A DNA stretch of 64,000 nucleotides, taken from the NCBI RefSeq assembly GCF_001310085.1, contig NZ_CP012643.1, positions 2,773,501 through 2,837,500 of the forward strand. Reading direction: 5' to 3'. Below are positions 17,022 through 25,843 of the stretch, piece after piece. The stretch comes from Rufibacter tibetensis. Lineage in GTDB: Bacteria > Bacteroidota > Bacteroidia > Cytophagales > Hymenobacteraceae. The position numbers and the translations under genes are program-made. The notes under the pieces were generated by a model. The model saw nothing but the letters and a program-made list of their open reading frames with translations, made no database searches and was not told the DNA's origin. Numbering within the stretch: position 1 is the first letter of the stretch; the number at the start of each line of letters is the position of its first letter.

Positions 17022-18161
17022 TTATTTTAAAACTGCCCTGGAGATAACAAGTTTTTGAATCTCTGAGGTGCCCTCGCCAATGGTGCAAAGTTTAGAGTCC
17101 CGGTAGTATTTCTCTGCAGGATAATCTTTAGTATAGCCGTATCCGCCAAAGATCTGCACCCCTTCATTGGCTACCCGCACACAAACCTCAGATGCGTACA
17201 ACTTGGCCATGGCAGATTCCTTGTTTACGTTCTCTCCCCGGTTTTTCATGTCAGCAGCTCTATAAGTAAGCAAGGCTGCTGCCTCAATTTCTGTTGCCAT
17301 ATCAGCTATTTTGAAGGCAATTCCCTGAAATTGAGAGATAGGCTTGTTGAACTGCTGGCGTTCTTTTGAATAAGCCAAGGCTGCTTCGTATGCTCCCTGG
17401 GCAATTCCTAAGCTCAAAGCTGCTATAGAAATACGTCCACCATCTAATACCTTCATAGATTGGATAAAGCCTTCGCCTACTTCGCCCAAGATATTTGCAT
17501 GCGGTACTCTGCAATCTTCAAAAATTAGTTCTGTGGTTTCTGAAGCGCGCATTCCTAGTTTATCTTCTTTTCTGCCGGCAGAGAACCCTTGGGTTGGTTT
17601 TTCTATCACAAAGGCCGTCATGCCATGTGAATCACCCACTTCACCCGTTCTGGCTATCACTACCGCAATGTTGCTGGACTTACCATGGGTAATGAAGTTT
17701 TTTGCTCCGTTCAACACCCAGTGGTCCCCATCTCTTACGGCAACCGTACGCATATTCCCTGCATCAGAACCAGTGTTAGGTTCTGTTAAACCCCAGGCTC
17801 CAATCCATTCAGCTGTCGCCAATTTTGGAAGCCACTTTCTTTTCTGTTCCACATTTCCAAATTGTAAGATATGGCCCGTACATAATGAATTATGAGCAGC
17901 CATGGACAACCCAATGGACGCATCAATTTTGGATAGCTCAGCAATGGCAGTAACATATTCCAAATAACCAAATCCTGATCCACCATATTCCTGAGGGACT
18001 AATACTCCCATTAAGCCAAGTTCCCCTAATTGTTTGAAAACATGAATTGGGAACTCCTGAGACTCATCCCACTTCATCATGTCAGGTTTGATAGACTTTG
18101 CGCCAAAATCACGGATCATCTCCGCAATCATCTGCTGATTTTCATTATATATAAGTTGCAT
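17022..18161 (-). CDS. Acyl-CoA dehydrogenase
   Basis: 379 aa, the usual length of a soluble flavin acyl-CoA dehydrogenase. The three ACAD regions are present: an N-terminal helical domain, the central beta domain with the signature GAWGLTEPNTGSDAGNM and NGAKNFITHGK, and the C-terminal domain with QQFNKPISQFQ and the catalytic-base region CTIGEGTSEIQ. The motif GYGYTKDYPAEKYYRD near the C-terminus is typical of short/branched-chain acyl-CoA dehydrogenases. It oxidises acyl-CoA to enoyl-CoA, passing electrons to ETF. Single gene on the minus strand, divergent from the polysaccharide genes. Chain-length preference cannot be told. Confidence 0.95.
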   Translation of the reverse strand: MQLIYNENQQMIAEMIRDFGAKSIKPDMMKWDESQEFPIHVFKQLGELGLMGVLVPQEYGGSGFGYLEYVTAIAELSKIDASIGLSMAAHNSLCTGHILQFGNVEQKRKWLPKLATAEWIGAWGLTEPNTGSDAGNMRTVAVRDGDHWVLNGAKNFITHGKSSNIAVVIARTGEVGDSHGMTAFVIEKPTQGFSAGRKEDKLGMRASETTELIFEDCRVPHANILGEVGEGFIQSMKVLDGGRISIAALSLGIAQGAYEAALAYSKERQQFNKPISQFQGIAFKIADMATEIEAAALLTYRAADMKNRGENVNKESAMAKLYASEVCVRVANEGVQIFGGYGYTKDYPAEKYYRDSKLCTIGEGTSEIQKLVISRAVLK

Positions 18162-18532
18162 ATTAGTATAGGATGAGCGTGCGTTCTTTTTGATAAAAGT
18201 AATTAAAGTTTTCTAAACTGGCTAACGTTTGTTAGTTAAAACTTTAAGTGAGCCACTCATTTTGTATTAACTACTTAGGTGAGTATTGCAATATTTATAG
18301 GCATGTGGTGTTTCCTGTATTGTGTTCAACTGTAATTAATATATTAACGTGCAGGAAGTTGTAAATTTATACAAGGGGTAGCCTGCCAATAGGGGATGAA
18401 CTGCTTAGTGCCGAAAACATAAGATTTTGGCGTAGCCATTACTTTTGCCTTACTTTGTGATTGGCTTTGTCTGTACTAATGCTATTTGCCCTTGCAGACT
18501 ATAAATTTTTGTCAAGAATCTTCTTACTCAAT
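18162..18532. other. Divergent intergenic region (~370 bp) before the polysaccharide genes
   Basis: AT-rich. It carries a TACTTTTG (18440-18447) in the + direction that fits TAnnTTTG, but no TTTG at the right distance, so a promoter there is only possible. In the minus direction TACTTTTA precedes the acyl-CoA dehydrogenase. No RNA gene or repeat seen. An in-frame TTG at 18461 exists but is not used (see next gene). Confidence 0.45.
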
Positions 18533-19357
18533 ATGTTCTTTACTCTTCGCAGACATCTTTTCTATCTCTTCCTATTGATAGGGATTTTACAACTGAGCTC
18601 CTGTAATGTTTACAGGCAGAATGTAATGTTTAGAACTGATGGCGATGTGAATGCTGATTTGCTTCGTGCCTCCATGGCAGAGGCTGGCCGTAACTATAGA
18701 ATTCAGCCAAATGATGTTTTAAGCATCCGCATTTACACCAACAAAGGTGAGATTTTAATTGATCCAAATAATTTTTTGCGGCAGGAACTACAGGGTGGAG
18801 GAAGGAACAATGCAGGGGTTCAGCAAATGGGACAGCAACAGTCCCCGGAGTATACGGTATTGCCAAATGGTGAAATAAAAGTCCCCATGATAGGGTTTGT
18901 TCAAGTTAGAGGCTTAACTGTTTCCCAAGCCGATAGTTTGTTCCAAAGCCAGTTTGAAACTTATTACAGAGACACCTTTGTTTATTCTGAGGTAATTAGC
19001 AGAAGGGTTGTTGTACTGGGTGCAACTGGTGGCAGTGTGGTTCCTTTAGAGCGCGAAAATATAAATGTTGTAGAAGTGTTAGCTTTAGCTGGCGGAATGC
19101 CTGAAAATGGGAAAGCACAGAATATAAGGCTTATTAGAGACATTGCTACTGAAAAGCCTATTGTGCATGTGATAGACCTATCTACCATTGCTGGATTGCA
19201 AAAAGCAAGCCTAAGGGTTCAACCTAATGATGTGATATATGTAGAGCCTGTAAAGAGGGTTTTCAATGAGTCACTTAGAGATGTTTTAACAGTGATTGGA
19301 GCACTTTCAAATGTGCTTACCTCTTACATTGTTATCAGGAATATAATTACAGAATAG
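18533..19357 (+). CDS. Polysaccharide export outer-membrane lipoprotein (Wza-like)
   Basis: 274 aa from the ATG at 18533; this start puts a lipoprotein signal first (MFFTLRRHLFYLFLLIGILQLSSC), whereas the earlier TTG would bury it. After the lipid-carrying Cys comes a poly-export domain (about 50-140, YRIQPNDVLSIRIYTNKGE, PNGEIKVPMIGFVQVRGLT) and an SLBB-type repeat (VVVLGATGGSVVPLERENINVVEVLALAGGM). A C-terminal amphipathic segment follows. It forms the outer-membrane channel for capsule or exopolysaccharide. The kinase gene starts 4 nt later, so they are one operon. Confidence 0.9.
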   Translation: MFFTLRRHLFYLFLLIGILQLSSCNVYRQNVMFRTDGDVNADLLRASMAEAGRNYRIQPNDVLSIRIYTNKGEILIDPNNFLRQELQGGGRNNAGVQQMGQQQSPEYTVLPNGEIKVPMIGFVQVRGLTVSQADSLFQSQFETYYRDTFVYSEVISRRVVVLGATGGSVVPLERENINVVEVLALAGGMPENGKAQNIRLIRDIATEKPIVHVIDLSTIAGLQKASLRVQPNDVIYVEPVKRVFNESLRDVLTVIGALSNVLTSYIVIRNIITE

Positions 19358-19361
19358 TTTC

Positions 19362-21800
19362 ATGAGTGTAAAGACAGTCAATGATCTGGATGAACTGGAT
19401 CATCGTTTGGGTAGCGGCGAAGATGAGGATGATGACGGCGGAACCAGTATTGATTTCGTTACCCTTTTACATGTTGCAAAAAGGAGCATTCCTTGGATTA
19501 TATTGCTTGTTCTGTTAGGTATTGGCGGGTCATATCTTTATTTAAGATATACAAAGAAAGTATATGAGTCATCTTCCACTATTAAGCTAGATGAGCAGTC
19601 ACAGGCAGGAGTTTTAGGTTTACAAAACAGTGGGTTAAAAGTAGAATCTGGCATTGGGCAACTACAAGGAGAGGTTGATCTTATTAAATCTAACATTGTT
19701 TTTGAAAGACTTAAGAAGACAATGCCTTTACAGGTGAGTTACTTTGTGGAAGCTAGGGTGTTAGATGCAGAGTTATACAAAGACAGTCCTTTTCAAGTTA
19801 GTTATGATAATGAAAGCTTTAACTTATATGACCAAAAGATATATGTAAAGTTTACTTCCCCAAGTCGCTTTGACTTATATGTAGGGGAGAATGGGAACCA
19901 ATCGTCCTATACAGTGGGAAACCCAATAACTGTTTCGGGAAGTACTTTTTCTATAAATCCAGTAAATAACTTTTCTTCTTCTAATGTAGGGATAGTTTAC
20001 TACTTCATTGTGAATAGTGACCAACGCCTGAAAGGATACATAGACACTAATTTAACTACTGCAATACTGAATCCAGAATCTAAGACTATACAAATAGCCT
20101 TCAAAGATTTTAACCGATTCAAAGCACGTGATATTGTTAATAACATAGATACTGTGTATTTGCAATATAAGCTTGAGCGAAGTAATCAAGCTAGCAAGCA
20201 GACGCTAAACTTCTTAAATGAGCAGCTAAAAGAGACGGAAGACAGTCTTAGAAAAGCAGAGAATGACATTGAGCGGTTTGTGAGACAAAATATGTCTTAC
20301 GACCTCAAAGCAAATTTTCAGGAAGCTTTAGCGCAGGTTCAGGAGTTGGAAAAAGAAAAGCTTGAATTGCGTTTTCAGTTGTCCCTTTTGAATACCATTC
20401 AAACAAAGGTCCAACGGAATGAGGATTTAGGGATGATTGCTTCTAGTATTCAGGGACAAGAAAACCAAGATCCTCAATTAGCGGAACAATTAACTGAACT
20501 GAGCGATTTGCAGGCTCAACAAAGAACAAGGAGGCTAACAAGTAGGGGGAATACTCTTGCCGATAATTCCTTGGAAGAACGCTTGGAGATTGCGCAAAAC
20601 AGGTTGAGAGATGTTATTAATGGGAGCAAAGGATTGGTGCAAACCAAAATTAATAACATAGACAGAAATCAGTCAGAATTGACAGGGAAAATCCTGCAGG
20701 CTCCTTCTAAGGAAACAGAGCGCGCCAGATTGGAGCGTATCTTCGGTTTGTATGAAAGCTTCTTTACTCAAATTCTGAACAGAAGAGTCGAGTATGGTAT
20801 AGCCATGGCTGGCACAACCGCTGATTTTCAAATACTATCCCCTGCCAGCCTTCCTAGTGAATCTGCTCCTATCTCGCCAAACCCCTTCATTATCTATGCT
20901 ATTGGAATAGCGGGTGGTTTGTTTTTAGGGGTAGGCTTGATTGCCACGAGGTACCTAATGCATGATACTGTCGCGAATGTGCGGGAGTTGGAGCGCAATA
21001 CGTCTGTGCCAGTGCTTGGAGTTGTGCCGTCTTATGATAAGCAGAAAATGCCGTTCTCTAAGCTGGTAGTAAATCAGAACCCAAAATCAGCCTTGAGCGA
21101 GTCTATTCGTTCCATTAGGACGAACCTAGAGTTCATGAGTGCCTCAAAGAAAAAACGCATTATCTCCGTTACTTCTACCATCAGCGGCGAGGGGAAAACG
21201 TTCGTGGCCGTAAACTTAGGTGGAATCATTGCCATGTCCGGGTTGAAGGTGGTCATTCTAGACTTAGATATGCGTAAGCCCAAAGTGCACATTGCCTTGG
21301 ATGGAGACAACAGTAAGGGGATGAGTACTGTCTTGATTGACAAACATTCTTTAGCAGAATGCTTACAGCAGACGTCAGTTCCTGATCTGGATTTTATTTC
21401 AGCTGGGCCTACACCTCCCAACCCGTCTGAGCTGATCATGGGTAGCCGTTTCGATAATGTTTTAGAGGAACTGCATCAAATGTATGATGTCGTTTTAATA
21501 GATAGTCCGCCTGTAGGTTTAGTAACAGATGGGGTCTTGATTATGCGTAAGGCAGATGTTCCCCTTTACATTGTGCGGGCTGGTTATTCTAAAAAAGCTT
21601 TCCTGAAGGGGATTGATAAGCTAGTGCGCACCAACCATCTTTCCAACATGGCTACCATCCTGAACGACGTGAGCAGTATGAACATGTACGGCTATGGGTA
21701 CGGCTATGGGTATGGCTATGGATACGGCTATGGTCAAGGATATTATGATGAAGAAGTAAAGCCCACTGTTGGTAGCAAATTGAAATCTATTTTCAAATAG
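19362..21800 (+). CDS. Wzc-like polysaccharide co-polymerase and tyrosine autokinase
   Basis: 812 aa. Acidic N-terminal tail, TM1 (~43-62), a Wzz-type periplasmic domain with long coiled coil (about 270-450, NEQLKETEDSLRKAENDIERF), TM2 near residues 505-530, then a BY-kinase: Walker A in STISGEGKTFVAVN (~605-613), Walker A' VVILDLDMRKPK (~628), Walker B VVLIDSPPVG (~710). The tail has eight YG pairs and two more Tyr (residues ~776-796), the cluster that is autophosphorylated in trans. It controls chain length and export of polysaccharide through the Wza partner. The phosphatase follows after 5 nt. Confidence 0.95.
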   Translation: MSVKTVNDLDELDHRLGSGEDEDDDGGTSIDFVTLLHVAKRSIPWIILLVLLGIGGSYLYLRYTKKVYESSSTIKLDEQSQAGVLGLQNSGLKVESGIGQLQGEVDLIKSNIVFERLKKTMPLQVSYFVEARVLDAELYKDSPFQVSYDNESFNLYDQKIYVKFTSPSRFDLYVGENGNQSSYTVGNPITVSGSTFSINPVNNFSSSNVGIVYYFIVNSDQRLKGYIDTNLTTAILNPESKTIQIAFKDFNRFKARDIVNNIDTVYLQYKLERSNQASKQTLNFLNEQLKETEDSLRKAENDIERFVRQNMSYDLKANFQEALAQVQELEKEKLELRFQLSLLNTIQTKVQRNEDLGMIASSIQGQENQDPQLAEQLTELSDLQAQQRTRRLTSRGNTLADNSLEERLEIAQNRLRDVINGSKGLVQTKINNIDRNQSELTGKILQAPSKETERARLERIFGLYESFFTQILNRRVEYGIAMAGTTADFQILSPASLPSESAPISPNPFIIYAIGIAGGLFLGVGLIATRYLMHDTVANVRELERNTSVPVLGVVPSYDKQKMPFSKLVVNQNPKSALSESIRSIRTNLEFMSASKKKRIISVTSTISGEGKTFVAVNLGGIIAMSGLKVVILDLDMRKPKVHIALDGDNSKGMSTVLIDKHSLAECLQQTSVPDLDFISAGPTPPNPSELIMGSRFDNVLEELHQMYDVVLIDSPPVGLVTDGVLIMRKADVPLYIVRAGYSKKAFLKGIDKLVRTNHLSNMATILNDVSSMNMYGYGYGYGYGYGYGYGQGYYDEEVKPTVGSKLKSIFK
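21687..21734 (+). repeat. In-gene tandem repeat coding the (YG)8 tail
   Basis: Eight consecutive Tyr-Gly codon pairs, 48 bp, in a 6/12-bp unit related to GGCTATGGGTAC. Units differ by third-base changes only. Slippage would alter the number of phospho-acceptor tyrosines without breaking the frame. Confidence 0.9.
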
Positions 21801-21805
21801 AAGCT

Positions 21806-22558
21806 ATGTGGGGTAGTTTTAAGAAACTCTGGGGTAAGAAAGAGTCTGCTACCTCTTCATTTGCTGATCTTGTGACAGATATGCATTCGCATCTTCTTTC
21901 AGGGTTAGATGATGGTGCTACTACTATTGAAGATTCTATGGAGCTTTTGGAGGCCCTTTATGGAATGGGGTTTAAGAAGCTTTGCATGACTCCCCATATT
22001 ATGGGAGATTTTTATAAAAACACCCCAGCTTCTATCAGGGCAAAACTGAAGGAACTGCAGGAGGTTGCAGCATCCAGGGGAATAGAGATAGAGCTTTCCT
22101 GTGCGGCTGAGTATTACATAGATGAATGGTTCTTTTCTAAAGTTCAGAATGGAGAAGAGCTTTTATCTTTTGGAGGCGACCGTAAATTCCTACTCATTGA
22201 AACATCTTATATGAATGAGCCCGCTCATTTACGTCAGGTGATCTTTGCCGTACAGGCGGCTGGCTATACACCGGTATTGGCGCATCCAGAACGTTATACC
22301 TACTTTTACAATAGAATTGACGCGTTACTTTCTTTGAGAGAAACAGGAGTATTGTTTCAGGTGAATACCAATTCATTAACTGGCTACTATTCCAAACAAG
22401 CAAAGGAAGTTGCTCGTCAACTTATTCAAAAAAAGGCAGTAGAGTTTCTGGGGACAGACACGCACTCTATGAAGCATATCAAAGTTCTGGAAAGGGTAGT
22501 GGCTGAGCCTTTGTTCCAGGAAGCAATGAAACTCCCTCTTCTGAACTCCAGCCTTTAA
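21806..22558 (+). CDS. CpsB/YwqE-type PHP tyrosine-protein phosphatase
   Basis: 250 aa. PHP-fold metal-site motifs: DMHSHLLSGLDDGATT (DxHxH near the N-terminus), MTPHIMGDFY, a central AEYYIDEWF, AHPERYTYF and the C-terminal GTDTHSMKH (DxH). This family removes phosphate from the tyrosine cluster of its neighbouring BY-kinase. It is the third gene of the wza-wzc unit, 5 nt after the kinase. Full length for the family; the metal ligands appear intact. Confidence 0.93.
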   Translation: MWGSFKKLWGKKESATSSFADLVTDMHSHLLSGLDDGATTIEDSMELLEALYGMGFKKLCMTPHIMGDFYKNTPASIRAKLKELQEVAASRGIEIELSCAAEYYIDEWFFSKVQNGEELLSFGGDRKFLLIETSYMNEPAHLRQVIFAVQAAGYTPVLAHPERYTYFYNRIDALLSLRETGVLFQVNTNSLTGYYSKQAKEVARQLIQKKAVEFLGTDTHSMKHIKVLERVVAEPLFQEAMKLPLLNSSL

Positions 22559-22575
22559 TTCAAACACAATTTCTT

Positions 22576-23547
22576 TTGAAACATGTACTGGTTACCGGTG
22601 GCAGCGGCCTTCTAGGTCATTTTCTGTTAGAGCGTTTACTGCAGGATGGCTATACGATTACGGCCCTTTTTAGGAAAACTGTTTCAAAAGTAACCCATCC
22701 AAGACTCAAATGGGTAGAAGGTGATATCTTGGATGCCTTGTTGGTAAGATCACTGGTCCAACAAGTAGAGGAAGTATACCATTGTGCAGGCTTTGTGTCT
22801 TATGCTCCTCAAGACGCGGGTTTGCTCCAGCAAATAAATGTAGAAGGTACCACCAACATAGTGGATGCGTGTCTTGAAAAACCCGGTGTGCACTTGTGCC
22901 ATGTAAGTTCTATTGCCGCCATCAGCAGGAAAAAGAGTGACAAGGTCATCAAGGAAGATGTCAAGTGGGACCCGGCGGTTGAGCGGTCAGTGTACGCGTT
23001 TTCTAAACATTATGCTGAGATGGAGGTGTGGAGAGGAGTCTCTGAAGGCCTGAAAGCTGTGATCGTGAACCCATCGGTTATTCTGGGCCCGGGAGATATG
23101 GACCGGAGCAGCACTCAGTTGTTCAAATATATTTCTGAGGAGCGCGCCTTCTATACTCACGGGTATGCTAACTTCGTAGATGTGCGGGATGTGGTGGAAG
23201 CGATGGTTAGATTAATGAACGGAAACCATTGGGGACAACGTTTTATCATTAATGGTCACCAAGCCTCATATCAGGATTTCTTCCAAAAGGCAGCAAATCT
23301 TATGGGGAAAAAAGCACCCAGTATTAAGGTGCCTGACTGGGTAGCGGAGGTAGTCTGGCGGATTGAAAGTGTGAGAGGAAAGTTGACAGGTACCAAACCA
23401 CTCATCACTAAAGAAACTGCCCGAATAGCCAAAGAAGAGCACTTTTATTCCAATGAGAAAGTGAAGGCGGCAACTGGTTTAACCTTTCGTCCGTTGGAAG
23501 ATACCCTGCGTTGGAGTTGTGAGCAACTTGTAAAGGCAAGAAGCTGA
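22576..23547 (+). CDS. NAD(P)-dependent epimerase/dehydratase (extended SDR)
   Basis: 323 aa, starting at a TTG (22576); there is no ATG or GTG upstream in frame that would suit, and the Rossmann motif VTGGSGLLG begins seven residues in. Active-site YAFSKHYAE (Tyr-x-x-x-Lys). Late part VWRIESVRGK and a C-terminal substrate domain. It could act on a nucleotide sugar or on another hydroxy/keto substrate; the family is broad. It follows the polysaccharide genes by 17 nt, so it may supply or modify a sugar, but this is inference. No glycosyltransferase or flippase is seen nearby. Confidence 0.85.
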   Translation: MKHVLVTGGSGLLGHFLLERLLQDGYTITALFRKTVSKVTHPRLKWVEGDILDALLVRSLVQQVEEVYHCAGFVSYAPQDAGLLQQINVEGTTNIVDACLEKPGVHLCHVSSIAAISRKKSDKVIKEDVKWDPAVERSVYAFSKHYAEMEVWRGVSEGLKAVIVNPSVILGPGDMDRSSTQLFKYISEERAFYTHGYANFVDVRDVVEAMVRLMNGNHWGQRFIINGHQASYQDFFQKAANLMGKKAPSIKVPDWVAEVVWRIESVRGKLTGTKPLITKETARIAKEEHFYSNEKVKAATGLTFRPLEDTLRWSCEQLVKARS

Positions 23548-23586
23548 TAGAACTCTTTCCTGCAAGGGTATGTGTTGTATAGAAAG

Positions 23587-23606
23587 GGGCTGTAGAAGTA
23601 CAGCCC
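23587..23606 (+). terminator. Hairpin before the TPR gene
   Basis: GGGCTGTA, loop GAAG, TACAGCCC: perfect 8-bp stem, 40 nt after the epimerase stop and 20 nt before the TPR ATG. There is no T-tract, so it may be a weak terminator or a leader structure. Confidence 0.45.
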
Positions 23607-23626
23607 GTGTTGAGATTTACTTGTAG

Positions 23627-25027
23627 ATGAACGATAATTTTGAAGATTTCTCCAGCGAAGACTTAGACCTTGTAAAAAGGTTTGAAACCATGCTGGAAGC
23701 CAATCATACTGTCTTTTTTGATCTCTCAGACTATGAGAGTATCATAGACTACTACGCCAATAATTTTAACTACAGCCAGGCTTTAAAGGCTTGTGATGTA
23801 GGTATAACCCAATACCCTTATTCTACTGAACTATTAATTGACAAGGCGCAGATCTTAGCTATGCTGGGAGCCTTTGATGAGGCACTGCACCTGGTGGAAG
23901 AAGTAGCACAGATGGAACCGGGCAACGAAGACATTCCCCTTACCAAAGGCATTATCTTCAACCAAAAAGGAGACTTTGCACTAGCCATTGATTGCTTCAA
24001 GCAGGCGGTGGAACAGTCAGAGGTGAAGGATGATATATACTTCAACATTGGTCTGTCTTACCAGAGTTGGGGCAAGTTCAAGGCAGCCATGAAGTACTAC
24101 AAGAAGAGCCTCCGCCTTAACATGGAGAATGAGCTGGCCCTGCAGGAACTGCTTTATTGTCTGGAGATTACGGGCGAAGGAGAGGAAGTTATTTCCTTCT
24201 TTCAGGAGTTCGTGGATGAAGACCCATATTCTGCCATGGCCTGGTTTAACCTGGGGTTGGCGCAAAGCCGATTAGGAAATTATGAAAAAGCGGTGGGAGC
24301 GTATGAATATGCCACCCTTATTCAGCCTGATTTAGCTCCTGCTTTTGTAAACCTTGCTAATAACTATGTCTATTTAGGTGAATTCACCAAAGCCATTGAG
24401 TCTTTTCAGGCAGCTTTGGAGCATACAGAGCCAAACGCAGACATCCTGTGTAACATAGGGGAGTGCTATGAAAAGCTGTCTCAATGGGATCTATCGCACA
24501 AGTACTATCAAAAGGCCATTGACCTTTCCCCTGAGATGGACGAGGCCTGGTTCGGGATTGGGGTAATTCTTGACTTGCAGGGGAAATGGATGGAGGCGGT
24601 GCACCATTACCGCAAAGCCATTGCCTGTTACGCCGATAATGCGGATTACTGGTTAGCCTTGGCTGCTGCCGAATACAACTTAGGGAACATCATCTCCAGT
24701 GTAGAGGCCTATGAGCAAGCCAGTACCCTTGCGCCTGAGAACAAGGATATCTGGCTTAACTGGTCCATCATTCTCTATGAGCAGGGTAATTTTGAGGGAG
24801 CTATTGACTTACTTCTGAATGCGTTAGAGCTTCAGCCCGACGAGGCAGAACTTCAGTATCGGCTTTGCGCCTACAGCTTGGCAGCAGGAAAGTATAAGCA
24901 AGCATACAATTATTTAGAAAATGCGTTAATTTTGGACTTCGATAAGCACAAGCTGCTCTTCGATTTCTTTCCAGAACTGGAGTCTCAGCGGGCATTGTCT
25001 CGCCTGATAGACCAGTATCGTAAATAA
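23627..25027 (+). CDS. Tetratricopeptide-repeat protein
   Basis: 466 aa, soluble, no signal peptide, acidic N-terminus. TPR units run through most of the chain: for example IYFNIGLSYQSWGKFKAAM, AWFNLGLAQSRLGNYEKAV, AFVNLANNYVYLGEFTKAI, and AWFGIGVILDLQGKWMEAV. I count about ten or eleven units of ~34 residues. These are protein-protein scaffolds; no catalytic motif is seen. It starts a run of four same-strand genes with small gaps (8, 25 and 33 nt): TPR, phosphosulfolactate synthase, DedA, aroE, so co-transcription is likely. Specific function unknown. Confidence 0.88.
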   Translation: MNDNFEDFSSEDLDLVKRFETMLEANHTVFFDLSDYESIIDYYANNFNYSQALKACDVGITQYPYSTELLIDKAQILAMLGAFDEALHLVEEVAQMEPGNEDIPLTKGIIFNQKGDFALAIDCFKQAVEQSEVKDDIYFNIGLSYQSWGKFKAAMKYYKKSLRLNMENELALQELLYCLEITGEGEEVISFFQEFVDEDPYSAMAWFNLGLAQSRLGNYEKAVGAYEYATLIQPDLAPAFVNLANNYVYLGEFTKAIESFQAALEHTEPNADILCNIGECYEKLSQWDLSHKYYQKAIDLSPEMDEAWFGIGVILDLQGKWMEAVHHYRKAIACYADNADYWLALAAAEYNLGNIISSVEAYEQASTLAPENKDIWLNWSIILYEQGNFEGAIDLLLNALELQPDEAELQYRLCAYSLAAGKYKQAYNYLENALILDFDKHKLLFDFFPELESQRALSRLIDQYRK

Positions 25028-25035
25028 CCATTTTC

Positions 25036-25818
25036 ATGAACTACGAACTTTCCCACCTCCCCCAACGCACTCCTAAACCCAGAGAGAGCGGTTTCACCAT
25101 GGCCATGGACAAAGGCCTAAGCTTAAGAGAAACTGAGAATTTTGTAGAGGTAGCTGGAGAGTACGTTGACATTGTGAAGTTAGGCTGGGCTACTTCGTTT
25201 GTCACCCCCAACTTAGACAAGAAGATAGATATCTACCGGGCCGCCGGAATTCCTGTTTACCTGGGAGGGACTTTGTTTGAAGCTTTTATTGTAAGAGGGC
25301 AGTTCGAGGATTACCGTCGGTTACTGGACAAGTACGGCTTGACCTTCGCCGAGATTTCTGATGGTTCCATTGACATGGACCATAGCCTAAAATGCGAATA
25401 TATCCGAACGCTGGCTCAGCAGGTAACCGTATTATCAGAAGTAGGGTCAAAAGATGACACCAAGATCATTCCTCCTTACAAATGGATCAGCCTCATGCAG
25501 GCCGAGTTAGATGCCGGTGCCTGGAAAGTGATTGGTGAGTCTAGAGAAGCCGGTAACGTAGGGCTTTTCCGGTCTACCGGAGAAGTGAGAAGTGGCTTAG
25601 TAGAAGAAATCCTGACCAAAATTCCTTCTGAGAGAATCATCTGGGAAGCTCCCCAGAAAGCCCAGCAAGTTTTCTTTATCAAATTATTAGGTGCCAATGT
25701 GAACTTAGGAAATATTGCGCCTAATGAGATTGTGCCTTTAGAAACGATCAGATTAGGGCTACGGGGCGATACCTTCACGCACTTCCTTGACAAAAACTTA
25801 TTAGACAAACTAGTCTAA
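25036..25818 (+). CDS. comA: Phosphosulfolactate synthase (ComA family)
   Basis: 260 aa, TIM-barrel of the ComA family. It adds sulfite to phosphoenolpyruvate to give (2R)-phosphosulfolactate, the first step of coenzyme M synthesis in some archaea. Recognised blocks: GFTMAMDKGLSLRETENF, YVDIVKLGWATSF, IPVYLGGTLFEAF, FAEISDGSIDM, DDTKIIPPYKWI and the C-terminal LGLRGDTFTHF. Bacteria here do not make coenzyme M; in Bacteroidota the likely use is making sulfolactate or cysteate, for example for sulfonolipids (capnine type), which is inference. Second gene of the TPR-comA-dedA-aroE run. Confidence 0.9.
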   Translation: MNYELSHLPQRTPKPRESGFTMAMDKGLSLRETENFVEVAGEYVDIVKLGWATSFVTPNLDKKIDIYRAAGIPVYLGGTLFEAFIVRGQFEDYRRLLDKYGLTFAEISDGSIDMDHSLKCEYIRTLAQQVTVLSEVGSKDDTKIIPPYKWISLMQAELDAGAWKVIGESREAGNVGLFRSTGEVRSGLVEEILTKIPSERIIWEAPQKAQQVFFIKLLGANVNLGNIAPNEIVPLETIRLGLRGDTFTHFLDKNLLDKLV

Positions 25819-25843
25819 CCCACTTTTTAAAAGGTACATCCCC

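Noticed and set aside
18440-18447. Promoter for the Wza-like gene (TACTTTTG)
   Set aside because: The box fits but no TTTG lies 19-21 bp upstream and the leader would be ~80 nt; kept as a note in the intergenic entry only.
21687-21734. CRISPR-like or satellite array
   Set aside because: Units are 6-12 bp, in frame and code for the Tyr-rich tail; there are no spacers.
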